This document shows positions 7,354 through 14,550 of a DNA stretch of 55,107 nucleotides, in pieces. The notes under the pieces are model-generated. The model was given only the letters and a program-made list of their open reading frames with translations. It was not told where the DNA came from and made no database searches. Each line of letters starts with the position of its first letter. Position 1 is the stretch's first letter. This stretch comes from Clostridia bacterium (GTDB taxonomy: Bacteria > Bacillota > Clostridia > Christensenellales > Aristaeellaceae): NCBI GenBank assembly GCA_017522345.1, contig JAFWZN010000017.1, forward strand, positions 1 through 55,107, written 5' to 3'. The position numbers and the translations under genes were made by a program.

Positions 7354-7760
7354 ACAAGGCTATTTTGATCGGAAACCTTACGCGGGATCCTGAAATGAGG
7401 AAGACCGCAAGCGGGATCAGCGCTTGCACCTTTACCCTGGCCGTAAATCGGCCTTTTGCAAACGCAGCGGGGGTAAGAGATGCGGATTTTATTAATGTCG
7501 TTGCGTGGAGAAAGACGGCGGAAAACTGTGTGCGCTTTTTAGAGCGCGGAAGCAAGGCCGCCGTTATCGGTGAGATACGAACGCGAAGCTATGACGCACA
7601 GGACGGAAGCAAGCGATATGTTACCGAAGTTGTGGCGGATGAAGTGGAATTTTTGACCGTGAAGGCAAGCGCGGAAAAGGGCGCGGGGAATGCGGCGGAA
7701 GTGTTGGAAATGCCGAAAGGGTACGAAGAAGAAGACCTTTCGGACGAACTGCCATTTTAG
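7350..7760 (+). CDS. ssb: Single-stranded DNA-binding protein
   Basis: A 136-residue SSB with the OB-fold N terminus (MNKAILIGNLTRDPEMR, FTLAVNR, FINVVAWRKTAENC) and the acidic C-terminal tip DLSDELPF used to recruit partner proteins. It coats single-stranded DNA during phage replication. The start codon is TTG at 7350, preceded by AAAGGCAGGAAG. The linker is shorter than in host SSB. Confidence 0.93.
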   Translation: MNKAILIGNLTRDPEMRKTASGISACTFTLAVNRPFANAAGVRDADFINVVAWRKTAENCVRFLERGSKAAVIGEIRTRSYDAQDGSKRYVTEVVADEVEFLTVKASAEKGAGNAAEVLEMPKGYEEEDLSDELPF

Positions 7761-7797
7761 CGGTGCGTGAAGAGATTTAGGAAGGGAGGAAAACGGC

Positions 7798-8103
7798 TTG
7801 AAAATCGGCCTTATTGATGTAGACGGGCATAATTTTCCGAATATCCCGCTTATGAAGCTATCCGCATGGCACAAGGCGCAAGGGCATGAAGTTGAATGGT
7901 ATGATCCAATGTTTTCAGGCCATAAAGACCGGGTTTACGTTTCAAAGGTTTTTAGCTTTTCGCCTTACGTCATGCTTTATGACAAAGAGCATATCCCGCG
8001 TGGGCATGAACTTAGGAAGCTGCAAAGATGGGTAAACAATCGCTTTATTTTCCATAGTACAGAAACATTTGAAGAGTATTTGAACGGGGGAAGAAACGAA
8101 TGA
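7798..8103 (+). CDS. Cobalamin-binding-like domain protein, without radical-SAM part
   Basis: A 101-residue protein whose first ~60 residues (MKIGLIDVDGHNFPNIPLM, then SAWHKAQGHEVEWY and DRVYVSKVFSFSP) look like the Rossmann-type B12-binding domain at the front of phage and bacterial radical-SAM proteins. The radical-SAM CxxxCxxC cluster is absent, and the last ~35 residues are different. It is therefore either a shortened derivative or a stand-alone small-molecule-binding domain. It starts with TTG at 7798 after GGGAGG. It lies between SSB and a small membrane protein. Function unknown. Confidence 0.55.
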   Translation: MKIGLIDVDGHNFPNIPLMKLSAWHKAQGHEVEWYDPMFSGHKDRVYVSKVFSFSPYVMLYDKEHIPRGHELRKLQRWVNNRFIFHSTETFEEYLNGGRNE

Positions 8104-8267
8104 AACAGATTTTAGAAACGCTTTACATGCTGGGGATGGAAAACCCGTGGATTGCGGCGCTTACCGTTTCGGGCGCGCTTGTTACGATTGCGGTTGTGTG
8201 CGTGCTTGGGTGCATGGTGGCTTGTGAGATCAGGAATATGTGGATCAGGAGGAAGGAAGGGAAATAA
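8100..8267 (+). CDS. Small single-pass membrane protein
   Basis: A 55-residue protein beginning MKQILETLYML. A hydrophobic segment at about 19-42 (WIAALTVSGALVTIAVVCVL) is followed by a basic tail (IRRKEGK), predicting an N-out, C-in anchor. Its ATG overlaps the previous stop codon, and its stop abuts the next ATG, so it is embedded in the early operon. Function unknown; early phage membrane peptides can act in superinfection exclusion, but nothing here shows that. Confidence 0.6.
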   Translation: MKQILETLYMLGMENPWIAALTVSGALVTIAVVCVLGCMVACEIRNMWIRRKEGK

Positions 8268-8870
8268 ATGGGCAATGTGACAACCCCGGAAACGATGGCC
8301 ATATTGGAATGTTTGGCGGAAGGGCACAAGCCCGGTGCGGTGTCTGATTTATTGGGCGTGCCTGTAAGCCAGGTGTATAACGCGAAAAGGAACCATCCGG
8401 ACGTTATCTGTGAATTGCAGGGCAAGAAGCCGGACGGAACCCCGGCGCGGTTTGCGCCCGGATGCGGCGCGGAAAGCATTGCGAAGATGGAACGCGTGGA
8501 GGAACGCGGGACGGGAAACCCGTCCCCTACGGAGGAAACGGGCGGAAATCGGAAACACAGCATTGCGGAACTATTTCAGGAGATTGAAGCGCTGAAGGTT
8601 GAAAAAATTCAGCTATTGGAAAAAGTTAAAGCGCGGGAAGATGAACTTGCAAAGGTGTCCGAAATGCTTGCGATTGAGCAAAGAGAACGGAAGCGCGGCG
8701 TTATGGAAATACGCTTAACGGATCTTCTGCCGATAATGTGCTATGACTTACTTCGGGAAGAAATTGATCCTGAATATGTAAGGGGCTATTTATCCGCCCT
8801 TAATTCGATATTCAAGTATGACGATATCAGAAAGGAAAGGGAGAAAAATGCCCGACCAGAAGAAAATTGA
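8268..8870 (+). CDS. HTH/coiled-coil protein containing an in-frame REP-like insertion
   Basis: A 200-residue protein. Residues ~5-50 form a helix-turn-helix-like region (PETMAILECLAEGHKPGAVS, then LGVPVSQVYNAKR). A coiled coil follows at about 100-145 and a helical C terminus to residue 200. Residues ~77-92 (VEERGTGNPSPTEE) are encoded by the palindromic element at 8496-8530, which recurs three times elsewhere in the prophage and so looks like a later in-frame insertion into the linker. GGAGGAAGG precedes the ATG. DNA binding is plausible but the role is unknown. Confidence 0.6.
   Translation: MGNVTTPETMAILECLAEGHKPGAVSDLLGVPVSQVYNAKRNHPDVICELQGKKPDGTPARFAPGCGAESIAKMERVEERGTGNPSPTEETGGNRKHSIAELFQEIEALKVEKIQLLEKVKAREDELAKVSEMLAIEQRERKRGVMEIRLTDLLPIMCYDLLREEIDPEYVRGYLSALNSIFKYDDIRKEREKNARPEEN
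8496..8534 (+). repeat. REP-like hairpin element, copy 1 (in a coding sequence)
   Basis: GGGACGGG and CCCGTCCC form a stem with a short AAA centre, flanked by GTGGAGGAACGC and CTACGGAG. The first 35 bases are identical to copy 2 (15013-15047), and the core is identical to copy 3 (22845-22870). It adds residues to the host gene without breaking the frame. Confidence 0.8.
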
Positions 8871-9000
8871 AAACGGGATGAAGCATTGTATTGATTTGCG
8901 ATTGTGCGCGGGATGCCCGTACAGCCGATATGCGGAATGTACTATGATGCTTTTGAAAGACTTATATGAGTTTGCGAAAACCAGCAGAAAGTGGGTGTAA
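8848..9000 (+). CDS. Small cysteine-containing phage protein
   Basis: A 50-residue protein beginning MPDQKKIENGMK, with cysteines in CIDLRLCAGCPYSRYAEC, a spacing that could bind a metal. The ATG at 8848 lies inside the end of the preceding gene and follows AAAGGAAAGGGAG. Its C-x-G-C-P signature resembles that of the neighbouring early proteins at 9004 and 10905. Function unknown. Confidence 0.55.
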   Translation: MPDQKKIENGMKHCIDLRLCAGCPYSRYAECTMMLLKDLYEFAKTSRKWV

Positions 9001-9003
9001 ACG

Positions 9004-9417
9004 ATGATTGAGCGGGAAAAGCTTTTAAACAGCCTGAACGCATGCAGGCACGAACCGGGGTATGACTGCAAAAAGGACTGTATTTTTTACGAAATCGGTT
9101 CGGCGGAATGCATTGAAATGCTTATGGATGCCGTGCATGAATACATAGGCGATCTGGAAGACGCGCGGAAAGAGCGGGATCGGCTTGCGGACGAAAAACA
9201 GAATCTTTTGAAAAAGGTTCCTGTATGGAAGCGTGTGGAGGATGAAAAGCCCCCGTATAACACCCAGGTGAAGCTTTGGACGAATGAAGGATTTGAGTAT
9301 ATCGGCGTTTACACGTACAGCAAGCAATTTATCACGGATGGCTTCTTTGACATTACGCACAAGGTAACGCATTGGATGTATTTGGACGAAGCGCCGGAAC
9401 GCGGGGAGGGTGAATAA
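9004..9417 (+). CDS. DUF551-like phage protein
   Basis: A 137-residue protein. The N-terminal part has paired cysteines (CRHEPGYDCKKDC) and a helix with a coiled-coil tendency (about 40-75). The C-terminal ~60 residues follow the DUF551 pattern: W-x-R-V-E-D-E-K-P-P at the front and VTHWMYLDEAP at the end. DUF551 proteins are common in phage early regions and have no established activity. It starts three bases after the preceding stop. Confidence 0.65.
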   Translation: MIEREKLLNSLNACRHEPGYDCKKDCIFYEIGSAECIEMLMDAVHEYIGDLEDARKERDRLADEKQNLLKKVPVWKRVEDEKPPYNTQVKLWTNEGFEYIGVYTYSKQFITDGFFDITHKVTHWMYLDEAPERGEGE

Positions 9418-9418
9418 T

Positions 9419-9664
9419 ATGTTTACGATTACTATTCCTGATTGGTGCGTTATTGGGAATGTAATTGAATGGTCAGAGCCGGAAATCACAGGCGTGGACT
9501 GGGTAAAAGAAACGATTCATTCATACGGCATGGACGGCTTTTTTCACAGCGCGCATAATTGCCCGATGTATTATACAAAGTTTGCAGAGTTCGGGAAAAC
9601 CGTGCGTTTTCCGAAAGATAAGAAACGTGCAAAGACAGCGGCGGAGGAAGAAGAAAATGCTTAA
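9419..9664 (+). CDS. Hypothetical phage protein
   Basis: An 81-residue protein beginning MFTITIPDWCVIGNVIEW, with a central GMDGFFHSAHNCPMYY segment and a basic, alanine-rich C terminus. The ATG at 9419 follows GGGAGG at good spacing. It overlaps the next gene by eight bases. No domain recognised. Confidence 0.55.
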   Translation: MFTITIPDWCVIGNVIEWSEPEITGVDWVKETIHSYGMDGFFHSAHNCPMYYTKFAEFGKTVRFPKDKKRAKTAAEEEENA

Positions 9665-9938
9665 ACATAAATGCGATAGATGTCCATTTCGCGGGGAATA
9701 TCAAGCCCAGGGATTTAGACCTTTCGGGGTATGCATCAGGGAAACGGATGTCATAAAAGCGGAAAAGGCATACAAAGCGGAAGTATGTCCGTATGAAAAA
9801 ATTCTTACAGAGGAAGAAAGAGAAATCCTGAACAAACGCATTATGAATTTTCCGAAATGGATGCGGACTTTTCAAGTGATGCCCGAAGAAACAAAAGCAG
9901 TTATTACTATTGGTAAATGGGAAGGGGAAGAAAAATGA
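9657..9938 (+). CDS. Small Cys-rich hypothetical protein
   Basis: A 93-residue protein with CDRCPFRG near the N terminus, C at ~26 and C at ~44, consistent with a single metal site, and an acidic C terminus. The ATG at 9657 follows GCGGAGGAAG; the longer upstream frame is a shadow of the preceding gene. It overlaps both neighbours by a few bases, as is common in this early operon. Function unknown. Confidence 0.55.
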   Translation: MLKHKCDRCPFRGEYQAQGFRPFGVCIRETDVIKAEKAYKAEVCPYEKILTEEEREILNKRIMNFPKWMRTFQVMPEETKAVITIGKWEGEEK

Positions 9939-10126
9939 GTGTAGGCGTAGAAAGCCAATGTTATGCAGAATGTGATACGTGCGGCGAAACTGAAATTTCA
10001 AGAATATACAATCTGAAAGAATGGAAACACAAATTACGCAATGAATACGGGTGGAGCATTGGAAAGGTTGCGCTTTGCCCGGATTGCAGAGCGAAGAGGG
10101 AAAGGGAACGAACGAAATGCCAATAA
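9935..10126 (+). CDS. Small zinc-ribbon-like protein
   Basis: A 63-residue protein with C-x3-C-x2-C (CYAECDTCG) near the start and CPDC near the end, a typical zinc-ribbon pair separated by about 40 residues. Small zinc ribbons in phages often act in DNA or protein binding. The ATG overlaps the previous stop, and GAAGGGG precedes it. No specific role can be assigned. Confidence 0.6.
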   Translation: MSVGVESQCYAECDTCGETEISRIYNLKEWKHKLRNEYGWSIGKVALCPDCRAKRERERTKCQ

Positions 10127-10500
10127 ACAGTAAACAGAAAGGCGCGAAGTTTGAGCGGAAGCTTGCTTCTATCTTCCGGGATTATGGATATACAGGCGCG
10201 CGAAGGACGGCGCAATATTGCGGGAATACCGGGGATGCTTCGGACGTTGTGGGCTTGCCCCATATCCACGTAGAAGCGAAGCACGTTGAACGGATGGAGC
10301 TTTACCCGTGGATGGCGCAAGCGGTGAGAGATGCGGAAGCAAACGGAAAGGGAGAACTTCCCACCGTGTTTCACAAGAAAAACAACGCGGATATCCTGGT
10401 AACGATGCGCCTGGATGATTGGATGAACCTATATAGGGAATTTGAAGCGGGATTTCCGCTTGACAATGAAAATACGGACGAAAACAGGGAGGAAGAATAG
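10117..10500 (+). CDS. PDDEXK-fold nuclease, Holliday-junction-resolvase-like
   Basis: A 127-residue protein with the order of catalytic motifs of archaeal-type Holliday junction resolvases: an N-terminal KGAKFERKL glutamate, then GDASDVVG with the metal-binding aspartate, then VEAKH (E-x-K). These enzymes use a metal at a D...E-x-K centre to cut branched DNA. In a phage early operon it probably resolves replication or recombination intermediates. The ATG at 10117 overlaps the preceding gene, and AAAGGGAACG precedes it. The acidic tail is phage-specific. Confidence 0.75.
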   Translation: MPINSKQKGAKFERKLASIFRDYGYTGARRTAQYCGNTGDASDVVGLPHIHVEAKHVERMELYPWMAQAVRDAEANGKGELPTVFHKKNNADILVTMRLDDWMNLYREFEAGFPLDNENTDENREEE

Positions 10501-10501
10501 C

Positions 10502-10681
10502 ATGAACATTTTTGCGGCTTTGGGTTTTATTGCGCTGGGCGCTGCGATATCGGAAATGTATCACTTTAGAATGTGGCAGAAGTATCTTGAAGGGATGCGA
10601 AGCGGCGTATCTATGCGTTTATGGAAAAACGGCGTTGTGGAACGGCGGGAGCAAGCCCCCGCCCTACGGAGTAAGCGCTAA
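10502..10681 (+). CDS. Small membrane protein ending in a REP-like element
   Basis: A 59-residue protein with an N-terminal hydrophobic segment (NIFAALGFIALGAAI, about 2-16) and a basic remainder. Its last ~15 residues (VERREQAPALRSKR) are encoded by a hairpin element at 10637-10672 that belongs to the dispersed palindrome family of this prophage. The original stop codon may have been displaced by the insertion. Function unknown. Confidence 0.5.
   Translation: MNIFAALGFIALGAAISEMYHFRMWQKYLEGMRSGVSMRLWKNGVVERREQAPALRSKR
10637..10672 (+). repeat. REP-like hairpin element, copy 4 (divergent stem)
   Basis: GTGGAACG, a GGCGGG/CCCGCC stem and CCTACGGAG. The flanks match copy 1, while the stem sequence has changed on both sides so that pairing is kept. 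It lies at the 3' end of the small membrane protein gene. Confidence 0.55.
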
Positions 10682-10708
10682 TTGAGTTTTTAGGAAGAAG
10701 GCGGAAGA

Positions 10709-10885
10709 ATGGCAAAGGTTTGTTATGGTTGCCCGGATCGGTTTCCGGCCTGCCAGGATCATTGCCAGAAGCCGGAAATCATTAAGGAACGGGAAGACAG
10801 GAAAAAGCGCTATGAAGGGCGCATGCGGGAACTGGAAGCAAACGAATTGATTGTTGACAGGATCCGGCGCGCGCGGAAAAAGTGA
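10709..10885 (+). CDS. Small four-cysteine phage protein
   Basis: A 58-residue protein with CYGCPDRFPACQDHC at the start, giving four cysteines in C-x2-C-x6-C-x3-C spacing, followed by a charged helix rich in R, K and E. This arrangement is common in small early phage proteins of Firmicutes and may bind zinc. The ATG at 10709 follows GAAGGCGG. Function unknown. Confidence 0.6.
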   Translation: MAKVCYGCPDRFPACQDHCQKPEIIKEREDRKKRYEGRMRELEANELIVDRIRRARKK

Positions 10886-10904
10886 AAGAAGGCGATATAG
10901 CAAT

Positions 10905-11240
10905 ATGGGAAGCTTATCGGATGCCGTTTTGCTTTTGAACGTAAAGGCGGAAGTGGACAGTATAAAACGGCGGGAAGTCGCGCTTATATACGCCATGCAG
11001 GAAATGGAAAAGGAACGAATCAAGATGCACGCGGCGCTATTTGACGCAAACCGATGCGCGGACTGCATAAGGCTTAACGACTGCAAAAGCAGGAAGGACA
11101 CGGGAAACACGTATTCTGCAAAGATCAAGACCCCGGAAAGCTTTTGCTCTATGTGGGAATACGGGGGAAGCTATACGCCCGCAAATGAGCTTCTTTTAAC
11201 GGCAATGGGCAGGCGGGGAGGAAAGGAGAAAGACAAATGA
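10905..11240 (+). CDS. Hypothetical phage protein with central cysteine motif
   Basis: A 111-residue protein. A helical N-terminal half comes first (about 1-45). CADCIRLNDC and a further cysteine near residue 81 follow, and the tail is glycine/lysine-rich. The ATG at 10905 is preferred, because the upstream in-frame ATG lies inside the preceding gene. It overlaps the sliding-clamp-like gene by four bases (ATGA). Function unknown. Confidence 0.55.
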   Translation: MGSLSDAVLLLNVKAEVDSIKRREVALIYAMQEMEKERIKMHAALFDANRCADCIRLNDCKSRKDTGNTYSAKIKTPESFCSMWEYGGSYTPANELLLTAMGRRGGKEKDK

Positions 11241-11830
11241 AAATTGAATTGAGCGGCTATGACTTTAGACATATTGTGCTTGCGTGCTCAAAGGCGGCAA
11301 GTAAGAACGATGTGCGGGAAGCATTAAGATGCATAGAGCTTCGGGCGGATGGCAAGGAATGCGTGGCGACGGCTTTAGACGGCTTTATCATGCAGCAGGT
11401 GAAATGCGAATGCAAGGGAAAGGGCGTTGCGCTGATTCCCGCCGACATTAAGACAGAAAAGGCGGACACGGTGATTATCACGGCCAAAGAAAGCCTTCGC
11501 GTCGCCTACTATGACGAAATGAAGAAGCTGATTCTGGCCATTGAAATGCCAAAGGCGGAATGTGAATTTATCGACTGGAACAAGGCCGTACCGATGGAAG
11601 AAAGGCCGGAAAGCGTGATCCATTGTGACGCGCGGTATCTTCGGAAAATTGTAGCGGCTACAACGCATACGCGGGATCAGATTGTATCTATCAGCATACC
11701 GGAAAACAAGGTTTCCCCCATTCGCTTTGCTACGGGCGATTCCCAGGGGATTGTGCTTCCTATGAGAATTTCGGATCCCCTTTATGAGCGCAAGGCGGCG
11801 AACTGGTTTAAGGACGTAAAAGACGCATGA
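11237..11830 (+). CDS. Sliding-clamp-like protein (DnaN-related, phage type)
   Basis: A 197-residue protein that reads like a shortened DNA polymerase III beta clamp. It begins with a helix and an alternating strand pattern (CIELRADGKECVATALDGF, then VALIPADIK), and it ends in the I-V-L-P-M-R-I sequence that resembles the clamp C-terminal (Y-P-M-R) strand. Host clamps are about 370 residues with three repeats, so this would carry fewer domains. Such proteins tether replication proteins to DNA. It sits with SSB, a nuclease and dUTPase. The family call is from pattern only. Confidence 0.55.
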   Translation: MKIELSGYDFRHIVLACSKAASKNDVREALRCIELRADGKECVATALDGFIMQQVKCECKGKGVALIPADIKTEKADTVIITAKESLRVAYYDEMKKLILAIEMPKAECEFIDWNKAVPMEERPESVIHCDARYLRKIVAATTHTRDQIVSISIPENKVSPIRFATGDSQGIVLPMRISDPLYERKAANWFKDVKDA

Positions 11831-12018
11831 ATTACCGGGGCTACACGATACAGAAGGCCGATTATCCTGATAAATACAATCCTTCCCGCGTGGGGTTTGA
11901 CATATTACGCGGGAAGGAAACGGTTAAAAAGAATGCGGTAAACACCGATACGGCCAAATGGGTGATTGACAAACTGATAGAAAGAGGGAAGATACCAAAC
12001 TATGAAGATCAGGATTAA
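11827..12018 (+). CDS. Small hypothetical phage protein
   Basis: A 63-residue protein beginning [14 protein letters not shown], basic, with a beta-rich front and a helix ([13 protein letters not shown]). It overlaps the preceding gene by four bases and the dUTPase gene by 17. Many phages encode such small proteins beside nucleotide-metabolism genes; no function is known to me. Confidence 0.55.
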   Translation: MNYRGYTIQKADYPDKYNPSRVGFDILRGKETVKKNAVNTDTAKWVIDKLIERGKIPNYEDQD

Positions 12019-12430
12019 AAGAGTACGGGACGGCGTACTTCTGCCCGAAAAGATCAGTAAAGGCGATTGGATAGATCTTCGGGCGGCGAAAAGCGTGGTA
12101 TTGAAGGCCGGGGAATATCAGCTTATTCCTTTAGGCATTGCAATGGAACTTCCGGAAGGATATGAAGCGATTGTTGCCCCCAGGTCAAGCACATTTAAGC
12201 GCGGCGGGATATTGCTTGCAAACAGCATCGGGATTATAGACGAAAGCTATAAGGGCGATAATGACGAATGGCATTTTCCCGCGCTTGCGATCAGGGATAC
12301 TACGATTATGGTAAATGAGCGGATCTGTCAATTTAGGATTGTTGAGCATCAGCCGGAAATTGAGTTTGAAGTCGTAAGCAGCCTGGGGAATGAGAACCGG
12401 GGCGGACTTGGAAGCACGGGGAGGGCGTAA
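12002..12430 (+). CDS. dut: dUTP diphosphatase
   Basis: A 142-residue trimeric-type dUTPase that hydrolyses dUTP to dUMP and pyrophosphate. The five family motifs are visible: DLRA (25-28), APRSS in motif 2, ANSIGIID in motif 3, ERICQ in motif 4 and RGGLGSTG at the C terminus in motif 5. It keeps uracil out of phage DNA and supplies dUMP to thymidylate synthesis. The next gene is ThyX-like, which fits that pathway. The ATG lies inside the end of the preceding gene. Confidence 0.93.
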   Translation: MKIRIKRVRDGVLLPEKISKGDWIDLRAAKSVVLKAGEYQLIPLGIAMELPEGYEAIVAPRSSTFKRGGILLANSIGIIDESYKGDNDEWHFPALAIRDTTIMVNERICQFRIVEHQPEIEFEVVSSLGNENRGGLGSTGRA

Positions 12431-12433
12431 GAA

Positions 12434-13162
12434 ATGCAAGTTTATTTAAACGAAATCAGCGGATTGTGGCAAGCCATCGTTTCCATGTACATGTCGAAAA
12501 GGTCATGGACACGCGAGAAGGAAAGGGAAATTATGCACCTTTTCGAGCGCTGTTATGACCGTCGCGGCTTCCTGTATGAGTACAGGCTGGGAGATACAGG
12601 TGAGATTGCATTAATGGAAATGCTCAACAAGCTTTTCAAGTGGGCACCGAAACATATAACCATGACGCGCTTTCTGGATTTTTCCTTCACCGTGGAAGGG
12701 CTTCACAGGGGCGCGCAGGATGATTTTGACGCGCATGCGAAAAGGCTGGAAAACAGGATCCTTCGATCTTCCACGCGTCTTGCAAAGTATGGCGGCAATG
12801 AAAAATCCGACTGGTATAAGGGCAAGATCCTTACGACCGATGAAGCCTTAAAGCATATGGAGATCAATTTGCCCGCTGAAATGATGGTTGACGGAAAGAA
12901 CTACGTCAAGACCGTAAACGGCTATGTTCTGGAAGGATGCGCGGAGGATAAGGACGTTTTGCGCGGGCTTTATATGCTTTCGATTCCTTCCAATTTCACA
13001 TTTAAAGTCAACTGTACGGAATTTGCGCACATACTGAAAGAGCGCGACAAGAACGGACACGCGCACCCGGAACTTAAGGAATGCGTGGAAGAAATGCTTC
13101 GTTTGATTCAGAACGAAATTCCGCAGCTTACGCGCGAATGGTTTTACAGCGTTAAAAACTGA
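12434..13162 (+). CDS. Divergent ThyX-like (flavin-dependent thymidylate synthase) protein
   Basis: A 242-residue protein resembling ThyX, which methylates dUMP to dTMP using FAD and methylenetetrahydrofolate. Residues ~105-118 (KRLENRILRSSTRLAKYG) correspond to the signature ending in S-T-R. The C-terminal NCTEFAHILKERDKNGHAHP resembles the ThyX segment with the conserved HFL...R...HAQ pattern. The canonical RHR triplet is not intact, so activity is uncertain. Position directly after dUTPase supports a thymidylate role. A degenerate or re-purposed enzyme is possible. Confidence 0.6.
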   Translation: MQVYLNEISGLWQAIVSMYMSKRSWTREKEREIMHLFERCYDRRGFLYEYRLGDTGEIALMEMLNKLFKWAPKHITMTRFLDFSFTVEGLHRGAQDDFDAHAKRLENRILRSSTRLAKYGGNEKSDWYKGKILTTDEALKHMEINLPAEMMVDGKNYVKTVNGYVLEGCAEDKDVLRGLYMLSIPSNFTFKVNCTEFAHILKERDKNGHAHPELKECVEEMLRLIQNEIPQLTREWFYSVKN

Positions 13163-13176
13163 AAGGACGTGAAGAG

Positions 13177-13806
13177 ATGGGATATAAAAGAATCGTAGAT
13201 ACGGACTTCTGGACGGACGGGAAGGTTGACGAATTTTCGCCAGAAGATAAGTATTTTATGCTGTATCTGCTTACGTGTCCTTTTACGTCCATGCTGGGCA
13301 TATTTGAAATCAGCATTAAACAGGCGGCTTTTCATTTGGGGTACACCCAGGACACGATACACGTATTACTTGACCGTTTTGAAAACAAATACCACATGAT
13401 TTTATACAGCCCGAAAACAAACGAAATTGCGATCAAGAATTTTCTGCGCCATACGATTATCAAGGGCGGAAAGCCGATTGCGGATTGTTTGTGGAGGGAC
13501 ATAAGGAAGGTGAAGAACAAGGCGCTGATTGATGCGGTTTTCGATCATGTGATTCAATACAGAGATTTAAACCCGACTGTCATGCGCGTGATGTCTGACT
13601 ACGTAAGCGGCAAAGGCTTCTATGACGTAGATAAAGACTACGAAAAAGAAAAAGATAAAGAAAAAGATAAAGAAAAAGAAAATGGTAATGAAGTAACGTC
13701 CCCCCTTACGGGGTACGTAACGCCCCACGATACGCAGGAAACAAAGAAAAACGTGGGAAACCGAAGCGCAAACCCTTTTATGAGCTTTGCGAAGGGAGGG
13801 CTTTAA
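13177..13806 (+). CDS. Phage replication initiator (replisome organiser)
   Basis: A 209-residue protein whose N-terminal ~110 residues form the winged-helix domain of phage replisome organisers and DnaD-like initiators (FWTDGKVDEFSPEDKYFML). A lysine/glutamate repeat (KEKDKEKDKEKE, about 155-168) and a disordered tail follow. It is directly followed by a helicase-loader gene, the normal order of a phage replication module. The DNA encoding the charged repeat (13642-13680, a 12-bp unit) is a candidate origin region, since phage origins often lie inside the initiator gene. Confidence 0.75.
   Translation: MGYKRIVDTDFWTDGKVDEFSPEDKYFMLYLLTCPFTSMLGIFEISIKQAAFHLGYTQDTIHVLLDRFENKYHMILYSPKTNEIAIKNFLRHTIIKGGKPIADCLWRDIRKVKNKALIDAVFDHVIQYRDLNPTVMRVMSDYVSGKGFYDVDKDYEKEKDKEKDKEKENGNEVTSPLTGYVTPHDTQETKKNVGNRSANPFMSFAKGGL
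13642..13680 (+). repeat. purine-rich 12-bp tandem repeat in the initiator gene
   Basis: Repeats of GAAAAAGATAAA inside the initiator coding sequence, followed by GTAACG repeats and a CCCC/GGGG hairpin to about 13735. Such iterons inside an initiator gene are a usual place for a phage replication origin, but no function can be proved here. Confidence 0.45.
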
Positions 13807-14211
13807 ATGACACCGGAAGAAACAGCCGGGATATTATCCGTGATTACGGCGGCCTATCCGCATGTATACAAGAATCTTGGGGAGGATGAAGCGAAGGCGG
13901 TTGTAATGATATGGGCGGTTCAATTTAAGGACGTGCCCGCCGATATCGTGTTTATGGCAACGAATAAGGCAATCGCCACAAGCAAATATCCGCCTACCAT
14001 TGCAGATATCAAGAACAAGCTTACGGGGCTATATTGGGAAGCTTACGATGCGGTAAGCAACAAAGAAGCCTTGAAGATCCCCGGAAGCGTGGAGAAATAC
14101 AAGCGGATTATGGAGGTTTTGCGGGATGTGAAATTCAGAGCGGCAGAGCCTACGATTGAAAGTATGATCGGATCCGCTGAAAGATACCTATTGAATGGGG
14201 AGGATGGATAG
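13807..14211 (+). CDS. Helicase loader, G39P-like
   Basis: A 134-residue helical protein matching the pattern of SPP1 G39P-type loader/inhibitors of the replicative helicase: an N-terminal TPEETAGILSVITAAYP helix and a central KYPPTIADIK segment. It would deliver the host DnaB-type helicase to the phage origin bound by the upstream initiator; no phage helicase gene was found. The start directly abuts the initiator stop codon. Confidence 0.75.
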   Translation: MTPEETAGILSVITAAYPHVYKNLGEDEAKAVVMIWAVQFKDVPADIVFMATNKAIATSKYPPTIADIKNKLTGLYWEAYDAVSNKEALKIPGSVEKYKRIMEVLRDVKFRAAEPTIESMIGSAERYLLNGEDG

Positions 14212-14214
14212 GAA

Positions 14215-14376
14215 TTGAAAGAGATATCGGCGTTTTTTGTGTATATCCTTGCCGTGATTTCCTTTACCGTAACGATTGGAATTGCAAGGAAAAGAAGTAT
14301 GTGGGGCTGGATCCTGGCTTATTGGATTGTGCTTACGATTAAGAATTATGTAGATTGGTGGGGGGTGTCGTGGTAA
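14215..14376 (+). CDS. Small two-helix membrane protein
   Basis: A 53-residue protein with hydrophobic segments at about 5-22 (FFVYILAVISFTVTIGIA) and 28-43 (WGWILAYWIVLTI) joined by a short basic loop. The start is TTG at 14215, after GGAGGATGGATAGG. Its TAA overlaps the next ATG. Possibly a holin-like or exclusion peptide, but its position in the early region argues against lysis. Confidence 0.5.
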   Translation: MKEISAFFVYILAVISFTVTIGIARKRSMWGWILAYWIVLTIKNYVDWWGVSW

Positions 14377-14540
14377 TGCTTACGATGGAAGCAAAGCCGT
14401 TTGAGCTTATGGCGGATGGGAAAATGCTTTTCCCTTCGTGGGATAAGGCAATTGAATACATTGACAAATACATAAAGACGAACTTTAGAGCAGTAAAGCG
14501 AGAGGATGGAAAGGCGGAAGTTGAATTGTTTGAGAAATGA
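14376..14540 (+). CDS. Small hypothetical protein
   Basis: A 54-residue protein beginning MLTMEAKPFELM, with a FPSWDKAIEYIDKYIK helix. The ATG at 14376 overlaps the preceding stop codon. No domain recognised. Confidence 0.5.
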   Translation: MLTMEAKPFELMADGKMLFPSWDKAIEYIDKYIKTNFRAVKREDGKAEVELFEK

Positions 14541-14550
14541 GGGAAAGAGG

